This document shows positions 6,320 to 14,612 of a DNA stretch of 14,933 nucleotides, one piece after another (within the stretch, counting starts at the first letter, position 1; the number at the start of each line of letters is the position of its first letter). The stretch comes from Hyphomicrobium_A sp035517115 (GTDB taxonomy: Bacteria; Pseudomonadota; Alphaproteobacteria; Rhizobiales; Hyphomicrobiaceae): assembly GCA_035517115.1 (NCBI GenBank), contig DATIZL010000024.1, positions 1-14,933 on the forward strand. The letters are read 5' to 3'. Made by a program: the position numbers and the translations under genes. Under the pieces are notes generated by a model. It worked only from the letters and a program-made list of their open reading frames with translations. It was not told where the DNA came from and searched no databases.

Positions 6320-7626
6320 GACGTACCCTGGGCGACGTTGCCGAGCCTGAGCTCGGCCGAGCGCCGGTGCGCTTCGAGCCCCTCCGCACGCGCGAGCCGC
6401 ATGGCCGCCGGAGCGAGAGCGGCGAGCGCGCCGCTGTCGAGCTTGAGCAGCGAGGTGCGCTTCATAAAGTCGAGCACGCCCAATCCGGACGAGAAGCGCG
6501 CGCTGCGCGCCGTCGGCAAGACGTGGTTGGAGCCGGCGATGTAGTCCCCGATCATCTCCGGCGTCTGCTTGCCGATGAAAATGGCGCCGGCGTTGCGGAT
6601 ACGGTCCGTGAGCTTGTCGGGATCGCGGGTCGCGATCTCCAGGTGCTCGGCGGCGATGCGGTCGGCAAGGGCCGGCGCCTCATCGAGGGTTCGAAGCTCG
6701 ATCACGGCCCCAAAGACGTTCCAGCTCTCGCCCGCAATATTGCCGCGCGGCAGCGCCGCGAGCTGGCGGGTCACCGCTGCCTCGACCGCACGCGCGAAAC
6801 CCGCATCATCGGTCATCAGAATGGACTGGGCCGCGGTATCGTGCTCGGCCTGGGCGAGAAGATCCGCCGCGATCCATTCTGGATCGTTGTGCTTGTCCGC
6901 GATGATGAGCACCTCCGACGGGCCGGCGATGCTGTCGATGCCGACGAGCCCGAACACTTGCCGCTTTGCCGCGGCCACGTAGGCGTTGCCGGGCCCGACG
7001 ATCTTGGCAACCGGTGCAATCGTCTGCGTGCCGTAGGCGAGGGCCGCCACAGCCTGCGCGCCCCCGACACGGTAAATTTCCTCCACCCCCGCGAGCCGCG
7101 CCGCCGCCAGCACGAGCGGGTTGAGCTCACCCTTGGGTGCCGGCACGACCATTACGAGGCGCGGCACTCCGGCAACCTTGGCCGGAACCGCATTCATGAG
7201 GACCGAGCTCGGGTAGGAGGCGAGCCCGCCCGGCACGTAGAGGCCGGCGGATTCCACGGCCGTCCAGCGCCAGCCAAGCTCGACGCCAAGCTCGTCCGTG
7301 TAGCGCTCGTTGACCGGGAGCTGCCGGCGGTGGTGATCCTCGATACGGTCGCGCGCAAGCTCGAGCGCCGCGATCGTCTCCTGGTCGCAGGCGTCGAACG
7401 CCGTACGCACGTCCTGCGCCGAGACGCGCAAGCCGACTTTGCCGAGATCGACCCGATCGAATTTCGCCGAAAGCTCGACCAGGGCCGCATCGCCGCGCGC
7501 CTTCACATCGGCGACGATCTTGGCAACGGCGGCGTCGACGTCGGCGGAAACCTCGCGCTTCTCGCCGAGGAAGACCGCGAACGCCTGCTCAAAGCCAGGG
7601 TCGCTCGTTTGAAGCCGCTTCGGCAT
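6316..7626 (-). CDS. hisD: Histidinol dehydrogenase
   Basis: HisD oxidises L-histidinol to L-histidine with two NAD+ in the last steps of histidine synthesis, as a Zn-dependent cytosolic dimer. The 436-residue length is normal. Seen in order: GLYVPGG (128-134), VGGAQAVAALAYGT, GPGNAYVAAAK (211-221), GPSEVLIIAD, LLAQAEHD, AEHLEI, and IAGSNHVLPT. By position the zinc ligands of the E. coli enzyme are all kept (Q259, H262, D361, H420), as are the catalytic Glu-His (E327, H328). I chose the ATG at 7626, preceded by GAGG, because the family begins with this MPKRL-like stretch; the frame stays open upstream for 40 codons with no family match. It lies 29 bp after the DUF2948 stop and overlaps UPF0262, consistent with one operon. 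Confidence 0.97.
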   Translation of the reverse strand: MPKRLQTSDPGFEQAFAVFLGEKREVSADVDAAVAKIVADVKARGDAALVELSAKFDRVDLGKVGLRVSAQDVRTAFDACDQETIAALELARDRIEDHHRRQLPVNERYTDELGVELGWRWTAVESAGLYVPGGLASYPSSVLMNAVPAKVAGVPRLVMVVPAPKGELNPLVLAAARLAGVEEIYRVGGAQAVAALAYGTQTIAPVAKIVGPGNAYVAAAKRQVFGLVGIDSIAGPSEVLIIADKHNDPEWIAADLLAQAEHDTAAQSILMTDDAGFARAVEAAVTRQLAALPRGNIAGESWNVFGAVIELRTLDEAPALADRIAAEHLEIATRDPDKLTDRIRNAGAIFIGKQTPEMIGDYIAGSNHVLPTARSARFSSGLGVLDFMKRTSLLKLDSGALAALAPAAMRLARAEGLEAHRRSAELRLGNVAQGTS

Positions 7627-7655
7627 CACCTCACCGGCATTTGCTGCCGTCTCCT

Positions 7656-8105
7656 TCAGCTGGTTGAAGTATCGTCGCTCGCGTGGTCGGGCTTGACGGG
7701 CGTGCTCCAGGCCGCGCCCAAATCGCGCAGCTCGGCCTCGATGCATTCGACCCGCAGCCGCACCGCGCCGCCGCCCGCGAAGTGCAGCGTCAGCGTCCCC
7801 GCCGGCGCCTGGGCCGGTTCAAAGGTGATGGCGAGGAGCGAAAGCACTCCCTCCCTTTGCTTGAGGTCGATCCCGTGCACTTGGGCACCCACGACGCGCT
7901 CAAAGCGCACGCCGGTGCGGCGGCGCTGATAGCTCCCAGCGGCCCGTTCCGCGGACTCCCAGTCAAACCGGCTCGCGAGCACGGCAAACCGCAACTCGTC
8001 CTTGATGTAGGCCATGTCCTCCACGCGAACCACGGCATCCTGCAGATGACAGGACAGAACCTGCAGATCCTCGGGGTCGAGGGCAATGAGCTTTAAGTCC
8101 TTCAT
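7656..8105 (-). CDS. DUF2948 family protein
   Basis: A 149-residue protein of unknown function. The diagnostic start MKDLKLIALDPEDLQVLS, HLQDAVVRVEDM, RFDWE near residue 50, and GGAVRLRVECIEAELRDLG near the C terminus fit DUF2948 (recognised by eye). The family is conserved between murA and hisD in alphaproteobacteria. An in-frame ATG 17 codons upstream (8156) would add a basic segment rich in Arg, Lys and Pro; I prefer 8105 because the conserved sequence begins there and GGAAG lies upstream. No signal peptide or membrane segment is seen. Confidence 0.88.
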   Translation of the reverse strand: MKDLKLIALDPEDLQVLSCHLQDAVVRVEDMAYIKDELRFAVLASRFDWESAERAAGSYQRRRTGVRFERVVGAQVHGIDLKQREGVLSLLAITFEPAQAPAGTLTLHFAGGGAVRLRVECIEAELRDLGAAWSTPVKPDHASDDTSTS

Positions 8106-8217
8106 GCGCGCGAGCTTCCGGGGACGAGGGGCGCGTTTGGTCGGCATAACACGCAAGTTTGATAGCGAGGAGGGAACGCCCGTGCAACCGAAGCCTCGAC
8201 GAGCCTGATAACCAATA

Positions 8218-8242
8218 GAGCCGGCTAACCGGCTCGCGAGCC
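8218..8242. repeat. Overlapping palindromes between DUF2948 and DUF6494
   Basis: GAGCCGG (8218-8224), loop CTAA, then CCGGCTC (8229-8235) form a perfect 7-bp stem. The right arm is shared with a second perfect palindrome, GGCTCGCGAGCC (8231-8242), so two alternative foldings compete. The spot lies 52-76 bp before the DUF6494 ATG, in the divergent gap. It may be an operator or leader structure; no T tract follows on the plus strand, so a plus-strand terminator is unlikely. Confidence 0.4.
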
Positions 8243-8293
8243 CGATGGTGCGCGTTTAGTCTCCCATGCCCAAACCTGCCGGTGGAGGCCCTC

Positions 8294-8488
8294 ATGGAGA
8301 ACGAGAAATTCAATTTGTCGCTGCGCCGATTCCTGAAGCACGTCGGCATCACCTCGCAGCAGGAAATCGAGCGTGTCGTGCGCGAGCGCCAGCTTGAAGG
8401 CAAGGGCAAGCTCAAGGTGCGCATGGTGCTGACCGCTCAGGACGCGGGCCTTCGCCACGAGGTCGACGGCGAGATCGACCTCGGCTAG
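8294..8488 (+). CDS. DUF6494 family small protein
   Basis: A 64-residue protein with a strong ribosome binding site (GGAGG at 8284-8288, five nt before the ATG). The sequence, with FNLSLRRFLKHVGITSQQEI at residues 5-24, then KGKLKVRMVLT and a closing EVDGEIDL, matches my recollection of DUF6494, a family of about 65 residues with no known function. It is soluble, with a helical first half and a probable beta second half. It lies on the plus strand between minus-strand murA and DUF2948, breaking a cluster that is usually continuous; it converges on murA with a 23-bp gap between stop codons. Confidence 0.8.
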   Translation: MENEKFNLSLRRFLKHVGITSQQEIERVVRERQLEGKGKLKVRMVLTAQDAGLRHEVDGEIDLG

Positions 8489-8511
8489 CGCCGCGTCCTC
8501 AAGCCTGGTCA

Positions 8512-9801
<1,290 letters not shown>

Positions 9802-9846
9802 GAGCTCTTGCCCCTCCAGCCGCGAGCGCTCAGGCCTGCGCGGTCA

Positions 9847-10131
9847 TTAAAAGATGAATATGCGCTTCGCGGCCACTCCGGCAAGCTTTGCCTCGCTGGC
9901 AAAATGCCCCGTAGCCCAAACCGCGGCGGCACCCAGCGCCGAACGACTGAATTTCACCGCTTGCCCTCGGAGTCCGCAGGACCCCAGGCCTTGTTCACCA
10001 GGCTTTGAGTCGGCGCGCGCGCGCGCCTGGTCCTTGCGCTTGCGCAGATTGGCCCTCAGCTCCGCTTCGAGCCGGGCCGTACGATGGGCCGAGCTCGCCT
10101 TGCGAGGCTCGCGGGGCTCGTCGCTCGGCAT
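9847..10131 (-). CDS. Small basic hypothetical protein upstream of murA
   Basis: A frame of 94 codons begins at an ATG with AGGA eight nt upstream and ends 45 bp before murA on the same strand. The first half is very basic and probably helical: RTARLEAELRANLRKRKDQA (17-36) followed by RARADSKPGEQG. Short proteins with this Arg/Lys-rich helix are common just upstream of murA in Hyphomicrobiales, as I recall. The second half (after about residue 46) is unlike them: mildly hydrophobic, rich in Ala and Gly, ending KRIFIF. Either this protein has a real tail or a frameshift has removed a nearby stop. A GTG at 10158 could give nine more residues. The function is unknown. Confidence 0.55.
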   Translation of the reverse strand: MPSDEPREPRKASSAHRTARLEAELRANLRKRKDQARARADSKPGEQGLGSCGLRGQAVKFSRSALGAAAVWATGHFASEAKLAGVAAKRIFIF

Positions 10132-10200
10132 CTTCTTTGGTCCTGACTGCGCCGACACGTTTACAACCTATCACCTATTTACTCAGTCATCCTTACGATG

Positions 10201-10216
10201 GCCGCCCAAATGCGGC
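10201..10216. repeat. Short dyad in the murA-side / decarboxylase divergent gap
   Basis: GCCGC, six bases, GCGGC. This is a weak 5-bp stem in the 195-bp region that must hold promoters for both the small gene upstream of murA and the UDP-glucuronate decarboxylase. I could not identify a convincing -35/-10 pair for either. Confidence 0.25.
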
Positions 10217-10289
10217 GGTCGGCATGAGCAGCGGCATTTCAACGGGTCGGTTTGCGGCTCTCCACAAAGTACGCTAGCTCTCTTTAACG

Positions 10290-10308
10290 GGCAGGCGCCG
10301 GGCCTGCC
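10290..10308 (+). promoter_or_regulatory. Hairpin in the leader of the decarboxylase gene
   Basis: GGCAGGC (10290-10296), loop GCCGG, GCCTGCC (10302-10308) make a perfect 7-bp GC-rich stem. It ends 18 nt before the GTG start at 10327 and lies close to the weak ribosome binding site, so it could affect translation or be a transcription pause. No T tract follows, so it is not a standard terminator. Confidence 0.35.
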
Positions 10309-10326
10309 AGCGCGCGAAGCGGAACC

Positions 10327-11322
10327 GTGCAGCGACAGAACTCACAACAGGGCCGGATCGATCGCAAGTCGGTCCTCGTCACCGGAGGCGCCGGCTTTAT
10401 CGGCTCGCACTTGTGCGAGCGGCTGATCGAGGCTGGCCACGAGGTCATCTGCCTCGACAATTTCTTCACCGGCACGAAGCGCAACATCGAGCACCTCATC
10501 GGTCATCCGCGCTTCGAGCTGTTGCGTCACGACGTCACCTTCCCGCTCTATGTGGAGGTCGACGAGATCTACAATCTCGCGTGCCCCGCTTCGCCCATCC
10601 ACTACCAGCACGATCCCGTGCAGACGACGAAGACGAGCGTGCACGGCGCAATCAACATGCTGGGGCTGGCAAAGCGGCTGCGCTGCCGCATCCTGCAAGC
10701 CTCCACCAGCGAGGTCTACGGCGACCCGGCCATCCATCCGCAGACCGAGGACTACTGGGGCAATGTGAACCCGATCGGGCCGCGGTCCTGCTACGACGAA
10801 GGCAAGCGCTGCGCCGAGACCTTGTTCTTCGACTATCTGCGCCAGCACCGGCTCGAGATCAAAGTCGCGCGCATCTTCAATACCTACGGCCCGCGCATGC
10901 ACCCTAACGATGGCCGCGTCGTCTCCAATTTCGTGGTGCAGGCACTAAAGGGCGAGCCCATCACCATCTACGGCGACGGCAGCCAGACGCGCTCCTTCTG
11001 CTACGTCGACGATCTCGTCGATGGCCTCATGCGGCTCATGGGAACGGCCGCCGACTTCACCGGTCCCGTCAATCTCGGCAATCCCGGCGAGTTCACCATC
11101 CGCCGGCTCGCCGAGATGGTCATCGACATGACGGGATCGAAATCGTCCCTCATCGCCAAGCCGCTGCCGGCCGACGACCCGCGCCAGCGCCAGCCGGACA
11201 TTGCATTGGCGAAACGGACGCTCGGCTGGGAGCCCCGCATCCCGCTCGAGGGTGGACTGAAGCTGACGATCGCCTATTTCGACCGCCTCTTGAGAGGAAC
11301 GTCGGTCGAGACGGCGAGCTGA
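10327..11322 (+). CDS. UDP-glucuronate decarboxylase (UDP-xylose synthase)
   Basis: This extended short-chain dehydrogenase/reductase converts UDP-glucuronate to UDP-xylose with bound NAD+. It has 331 residues, normal for the soluble bacterial enzyme. The Rossmann motif is VTGGAGFIGSHL (G20, G23, G26). The UXS-specific stretches are LDNFFTGTKRNI, YNLACPASPIHY (82-93), QASTSEVYGDP with S126-E129, YWGNVNPIGPRSCYDEGKR holding Y156 and K160 of the YxxxK pair, and FNTYGPRM. The Arg-rich C-terminal site (QTRSFCYVDDL) is present. The only usable start I see is the GTG at 10327, with a weak AGCGGA upstream. The product feeds capsular, exopolysaccharide or lipopolysaccharide synthesis. It converges with the GDP-mannose gene downstream, only 27 bp between stops. 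Confusion with dTDP-glucose dehydratase is unlikely given the ACPASPIHY motif. Confidence 0.95.
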   Translation: MQRQNSQQGRIDRKSVLVTGGAGFIGSHLCERLIEAGHEVICLDNFFTGTKRNIEHLIGHPRFELLRHDVTFPLYVEVDEIYNLACPASPIHYQHDPVQTTKTSVHGAINMLGLAKRLRCRILQASTSEVYGDPAIHPQTEDYWGNVNPIGPRSCYDEGKRCAETLFFDYLRQHRLEIKVARIFNTYGPRMHPNDGRVVSNFVVQALKGEPITIYGDGSQTRSFCYVDDLVDGLMRLMGTAADFTGPVNLGNPGEFTIRRLAEMVIDMTGSKSSLIAKPLPADDPRQRQPDIALAKRTLGWEPRIPLEGGLKLTIAYFDRLLRGTSVETAS

Positions 11323-11349
11323 CGCGGCTTTGCGCCCATAGACTCAGCT

Positions 11350-12786
11350 CTAGCTGATCTCGTTGGGACCGCGGTTATAGGCATCGTCGGCGCGGATGAT
11401 ATCGTCCTCGCCGAGGTACGAGCCAATTTGCACCTCGATGATCTCGAGCGGCACCTTGCCCGGGTTCTCCAACCGGTGCCAGTGCGTGGCCGTGATGTAG
11501 ATGCTCTCGTTCTCCTGCACGAGCTTCACTGTATCCCCCACGGTCACGCGCGCCGTGCCGCGCACGACCACCCAGTGCTCCGAGCGGTGGTGATGCATCT
11601 GCATCGACAGCTTGCCCCCCGGCTTGACGTGCAGAAGCTTGACCTGGAAGCGGCCGCCGACGCTCAAGGTCTCGAAATAGCCCCAGGGGCGATAGTTGCG
11701 GACGTGCTGCTCGTGCTCCTTGCGGTTCGACTGCTTGAGCTTGGCCACGACCGCGGACACGTCCTGCGATCTCGCCTTGTCGGCGACGAGCAAGGCATCG
11801 GGGGTATCCACGATGACGAGATCATCGACCCCAATGGCGGCAACGAGCGAGCGTTCGCTGCGCACGACGCAATTCTTGGTATCGATCAGCAGCGCGTCTC
11901 CGTCGACCGCGTTGCCTTGTTCATCGCGCGAGGAGGCCTCCCACAGGGCCGCCCACGAGCCGACGTCGTTCCAGCCCACATCGAGCTCGAGCATGGCCGC
12001 CGCCTTCGTCTGCTCCATGACGGCGTAGTCGATCGAGATATTGGGCGAGGCCGCGAAGGCGGTCGGCTCGAGCCTGAGGAACTCCATGTCCTGCGTTGCC
12101 TTGTCGAGCGCATCACGCGCGGCCGCGTAGATGGCGGGCGCAAGCCGCTCGAGCTCGGCGAGATAGGCGCGCGCGCTCAAGACGAAGATCCCGCTGTTCC
12201 AGAAATAGCCGCCTTGGGCGAGATAGGCTTCCGCCTTCGCCCGGTCGGGCTTCTCGCAAAAGGCCTCGACGGCAAATCCGCCGACCGCGCCATTGAGGGC
12301 CGCGCCCTGGCGGATATATCCATAGCCGGTGTGCGGCTCCCGCGCCTTGACGCCGAAGAGCACCATGCGGCCTTGCGCTGCGATCGGAGCGGCCTGCAGA
12401 GCACATTTAAGGAAAGCCGCTGTGTCACGCATCACGTGATCGGACGGCATCACGAGCAGGACCGCGTCCGCGTCGCGCGATTGGGCGAACATGGCAGCCG
12501 CGGCAACCGCCGGCGCGGTGTTGCGCGCGACCGGCTCCAGCAGGATCGCCTGCGGCTCTATGTGTGCACGGGCCATCTCCTCGCGCACGAGGAAGCGGTG
12601 ATCGTTGTTGCAAACGAGGATCGGAGGCGCAAAGCCCTGATCGGCCCCGAGCCGTTCGAGCGTGGCCCCCAGCAGGCTGCGGCCCTCGCCGTTGAAAAAG
12701 CGGATGAACTGCTTGGGATAGTGGGCTCGCGACAGCGGCCACAGCCGCGTCCCCGATCCGCCCGATAAGATCACAGGTACGATCAT
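11350..12786 (-). CDS. manC: Mannose-1-phosphate guanylyltransferase / mannose-6-phosphate isomerase
   Basis: This is a bifunctional type II enzyme of 478 residues, the usual length. Residues 1-285 form the nucleotidyltransferase, making GDP-mannose from GTP and mannose-1-phosphate: GGSGTRLWPLSR (9-20) holds the GTP-binding loop, MPSDHV (113-118) the metal Asp, and FCEKPDR (176-182) the sugar-phosphate site. Residues 366-478 form the cupin isomerase that interconverts fructose-6-phosphate and mannose-6-phosphate: RPWGYFETL, then QMHHHRSEHWVVVRGTARV (396-414) with the zinc-binding His/Glu set, and HWHRLENPG. GDP-mannose supplies mannose, fucose or rhamnose for surface polysaccharide. AlgA, CpsB and XanB are equivalent names. 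The ribosome binding site is weak. The gene faces the decarboxylase gene and is divergent from tRNA-Thr. Confidence 0.95.
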   Translation of the reverse strand: MIVPVILSGGSGTRLWPLSRAHYPKQFIRFFNGEGRSLLGATLERLGADQGFAPPILVCNNDHRFLVREEMARAHIEPQAILLEPVARNTAPAVAAAAMFAQSRDADAVLLVMPSDHVMRDTAAFLKCALQAAPIAAQGRMVLFGVKAREPHTGYGYIRQGAALNGAVGGFAVEAFCEKPDRAKAEAYLAQGGYFWNSGIFVLSARAYLAELERLAPAIYAAARDALDKATQDMEFLRLEPTAFAASPNISIDYAVMEQTKAAAMLELDVGWNDVGSWAALWEASSRDEQGNAVDGDALLIDTKNCVVRSERSLVAAIGVDDLVIVDTPDALLVADKARSQDVSAVVAKLKQSNRKEHEQHVRNYRPWGYFETLSVGGRFQVKLLHVKPGGKLSMQMHHHRSEHWVVVRGTARVTVGDTVKLVQENESIYITATHWHRLENPGKVPLEIIEVQIGSYLGEDDIIRADDAYNRGPNEIS

Positions 12787-13044
12787 CGCTCGTTCAATCG
12801 GCTATCGGTCGCTTGCCTCGCCCGGCGTGCGGACCGCCAAGACCAAGGGTGGAGGCGCCGGAAAGTTGGGCAGAATTACGGTGGGCATGTCGAAAAGGCT
12901 CGCGTCCAGCCGGCATGTTGCCGTTCTACCGGAAAATAGGGGCTTGCGCGGAGGCCACATCGGCTTGATCCCCTTAGGGGGCCTGTGGCAGTGTCCCCGC
13001 GCTTTGCCGAACGGGTCTGGGTAACCGCGTTCCCGAGCGAAGCG
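12787..13044. other. Divergent gap between manC and tRNA-Thr
   Basis: There is no gene here. It must hold the promoter for manC (minus) and for tRNA-Thr (plus). A small CCCC-TTA-GGGG dyad occurs near 12970-12981. I could not pick out a confident -35/-10 pair on either strand. Confidence 0.4.
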
Positions 13045-13119
<75 letters not shown>

Positions 13120-13261
13120 GGCTGATCCCGATGTTTCCTGGGGTTTTGTCACCTCGGTCTGAGCGGCGCCCATCTCCCAAAGTGCAGAACGATGCAGCAA
13201 CGTGCAGCCCATCTGGCACGCGGTTGACACGCGCGGTTCGCGACACGTTCGTCGGGCGCCC

Positions 13262-13579
13262 ATGAGCGGGAGAGCCACAGAATGGGCATGGCGACAGCCA
13301 CTCACCGGGACCAAAAAGCTCCTGCTGCTCGCGGTCGCGCGCGAGGTCGATCAGCACGGCACCTGCCGAGCCACGCAGGGGCAGCTTGCCCACTGCTGCG
13401 GCTGCTCGGTGCACCAGGTTCGCCGATTGAGGAGGGAGCTGTCGCGCGAGCTCTACCTCCGCGGCGGGCCACGTGGTGCGCTGAACGGTGGAAGAGCCGC
13501 GAACCTGTACGTGCTGCTGCGTGAGGCTCGCGAGGGAAGCATCAAACCGGACAGCGATGTCCGCATTGATCAAGAATAG
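13262..13579 (+). CDS. Helix-turn-helix protein, replication-initiator-like
   Basis: A 105-residue soluble protein. Residues 6-60 (TEWAWRQPL, then GTKKLLLLAVAREVDQHGTC, then QLAHCCGCSVHQVRRLRRELS) follow the winged-helix pattern of proteins in phages and integrative elements that start 'A-x-E-W-A-W-x-Q' and resemble replication-protein-O-type HTH domains: a hydrophobic helix, a short G-x-C turn, then a DNA-reading helix. Arg is abundant. The C-terminal tail (SIKPDSDVRIDQE) coincides with one copy of a direct repeat described below. The ATG at 13262 was chosen because recognisable sequence begins there; its ribosome binding site is poor, and the frame stays open back to 13202. Identity beyond 'HTH, mobile-element type' is uncertain. 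Confidence 0.55.
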   Translation: MSGRATEWAWRQPLTGTKKLLLLAVAREVDQHGTCRATQGQLAHCCGCSVHQVRRLRRELSRELYLRGGPRGALNGGRAANLYVLLREAREGSIKPDSDVRIDQE

Positions 13580-13600
13580 GGGGCAAACCGGACAGCGGTG
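13543..13600 (+). repeat. Two direct copies of CAAACCGGACAGCGRTG, 41-bp spacing
   Basis: Copies start at 13543 and 13584 and differ at one base in 17. The first is part of a dyad CGGACA-GCGA-TGTCCG (13548-13563); the second lies inside ACCGG-N10-CCGGT (13587-13606). They straddle the stop codon of the HTH gene. They may be binding sites for its product or a small coding duplication. Confidence 0.5.
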
Positions 13601-13693
13601 ACCGGTCCTTTCCCGTCTAGCAACGGCCAGAAGCCACCCGCCGCGCACCGAGGCCCTGTAGCATGCTCGTGGGTGACCGTGGGAGGGCCGCAC

Positions 13694-14044
13694 ATGGCAA
13701 AGCGCAAGCGGAGTGTCGATCCAGAAGTTGAGGTTGAGCGCCTCCTGCGCAAGCAGCTCAAGGCCTTCCGCAAGAAGTTCGGGCGTGACCCGCTTCCCGG
13801 CGAGCCCGTGTTCTTCGACCTCGACAAGGACGTGCCGACGGAGATGACGGAAGAGCAGGTCAACAAGGACCTGCTCAAGCTAATGGGAGACGGGGCGCCG
13901 CACCTCGCCTACGCCTTCGCCAAGACTGGCCTGATGCTCATGGAGGGGATGGAGGAGTACTACGACCCCGCTGACGTTGCCGAGTACAGGGCCGCGATTG
14001 ACGAGTACTTCAGGCTGCAGGCAGAGGGCGGCTCGGCCCATTGA
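13694..14044 (+). CDS. Conserved hypothetical protein, accessory type
   Basis: A 116-residue soluble, highly charged protein. The start ATG is well supported by GGGAGGG seven nt upstream. The N terminus is basic and helical (KRKRS, then VERLLRKQLKAFRKKFGRDP, 14-33), followed by LPGEPVFFDLDKDVP and then an acidic helical second half ending DEYFRLQAEGG. I recognise a recurring uncharacterised alphaproteobacterial protein with 'KKFGRDP-x-PG-x-PVFFD'; no function is attached to it that I know. No membrane segments, cysteines or catalytic motif are visible. It follows the HTH gene by 114 bp on the same strand, and both frames are in register, separated by a TAG. It is probably cargo of the element beside tRNA-Thr. 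Confidence 0.7.
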   Translation: MAKRKRSVDPEVEVERLLRKQLKAFRKKFGRDPLPGEPVFFDLDKDVPTEMTEEQVNKDLLKLMGDGAPHLAYAFAKTGLMLMEGMEEYYDPADVAEYRAAIDEYFRLQAEGGSAH

Positions 14045-14097
14045 AAGTCAGCGCCGGCCCCTTGAGCTTCTGTCTGCAGCCCGGACAACAGCTTCGC

Positions 14098-14328
14098 TCA
14101 CGCCTCTGGCTTGAACACTGCTGCTTCGCACTTCACCAGCGCGTAGCCATCGCGAGCGAGCGCCACGCGGTACTCAGACTTCAAGTTCGTAACGTCGCCG
14201 CGCCCCATCACCTGCCACGGGCCCTGATGGCGAATGCGGTCGGGTAGTCCCAAGTAGCAGTCTGGCTCACAGACAAGGAACACGTGACTGTCGGAGACTG
14301 AACGAAGGGCTTGGTATAATGGGAACAT
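14098..14328 (-). CDS. Small hypothetical protein
   Basis: A 76-residue frame on the minus strand starting MFPLYQALRSVSDSHVFLV. The stretch SDSHVFLVCEPDCYLGLP followed by GPWQVMGRGDV and GYALVKCEAAVFKPEA has the balanced composition of a real small protein, with three cysteines and an alternating beta-like pattern. I do not recognise the family. No ribosome binding site precedes the ATG at 14328, and the frame is open back to 14436, so the start is unsure. It is convergent with the preceding hypothetical gene (54-bp gap), which fits an accessory region. Confidence 0.45.
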   Translation of the reverse strand: MFPLYQALRSVSDSHVFLVCEPDCYLGLPDRIRHQGPWQVMGRGDVTNLKSEYRVALARDGYALVKCEAAVFKPEA

Positions 14329-14586
14329 GCTACGCCCGCGGCCAGTACCGTTTCGCTGCCTGACACCCGGCCGAACAGGTGCTGTACAGCCGGTCGAGAC
14401 TTTAGATCCGCCTTGGGCGGGAGCGAAATGCGACACTTGCGGAAATCACCCAAGTGAGGCGGGCGTCGCCGCACTCGGCTACCGGCTGGAACACCGTCTC
14501 GAACAGCTTGTAGCGCTCACAGTCAACTGATCGGCACTGGCGGCGGTGCCTGCAGCTCAGCTGGTTTAGCCGCAGGCATCGGGTAG
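14329..14586. other. Non-coding stretch with short dyads
   Basis: No gene is supported. Dyads seen are CCGCC-TTG-GGCGG (near 14409), CACTTG-N11-CAAGTG (near 14433) and GGCAC-N8-GTGCC (14533-14550). The segment around 14405-14435 resembles, by memory, the short CCGC-TTGGGCGG-type intergenic repeats of Bradyrhizobium-like genomes. It looks like decayed intergenic DNA. Confidence 0.35.
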
Positions 14587-14612
14587 ATAGCGCGGCCTAG
14601 CGCACGCGCTAT
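14587..14612 (-). terminator. Possible terminator hairpin of the beta-barrel gene
   Basis: ATAGCGCG (14587-14594) and CGCGCTAT (14605-14612) form a perfect 8-bp stem with a 10-nt loop. The upstream arm covers the stop codon of the outer-membrane gene. No T tract follows, so intrinsic termination is uncertain; it could protect the mRNA end instead. Confidence 0.35.

Noticed and set aside
6367..7929. Plus-strand open frame of 520 codons
   Set aside because: It is antisense to hisD and DUF2948, a product of high GC content; no recognisable domain.
11344..11357. Palindrome TCAGCTCTAGCTGA between the convergent decarboxylase and manC genes as a terminator
   Set aside because: The stem is short, the loop is too tight, and no T tract follows on either strand.
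11428..12768. Plus-strand open frame of 446 codons
   Set aside because: It is antisense to the manC gene, whose motifs are complete on the other strand.
14313..14320. Extended -10 sequence TGG-TATAAT on the plus strand
   Set aside because: There is no -35 match at normal spacing and no convincing plus-strand gene downstream; GC-rich genomes contain chance matches.
14523..14608. Remnant of a second outer-membrane gene suggested by a PAELQAPPPVP peptide
   Set aside because: The peptide resembles the start of Omp25/31-type proteins, but it is short, lies after the stop of the present gene in another frame, and has no upstream signal peptide.
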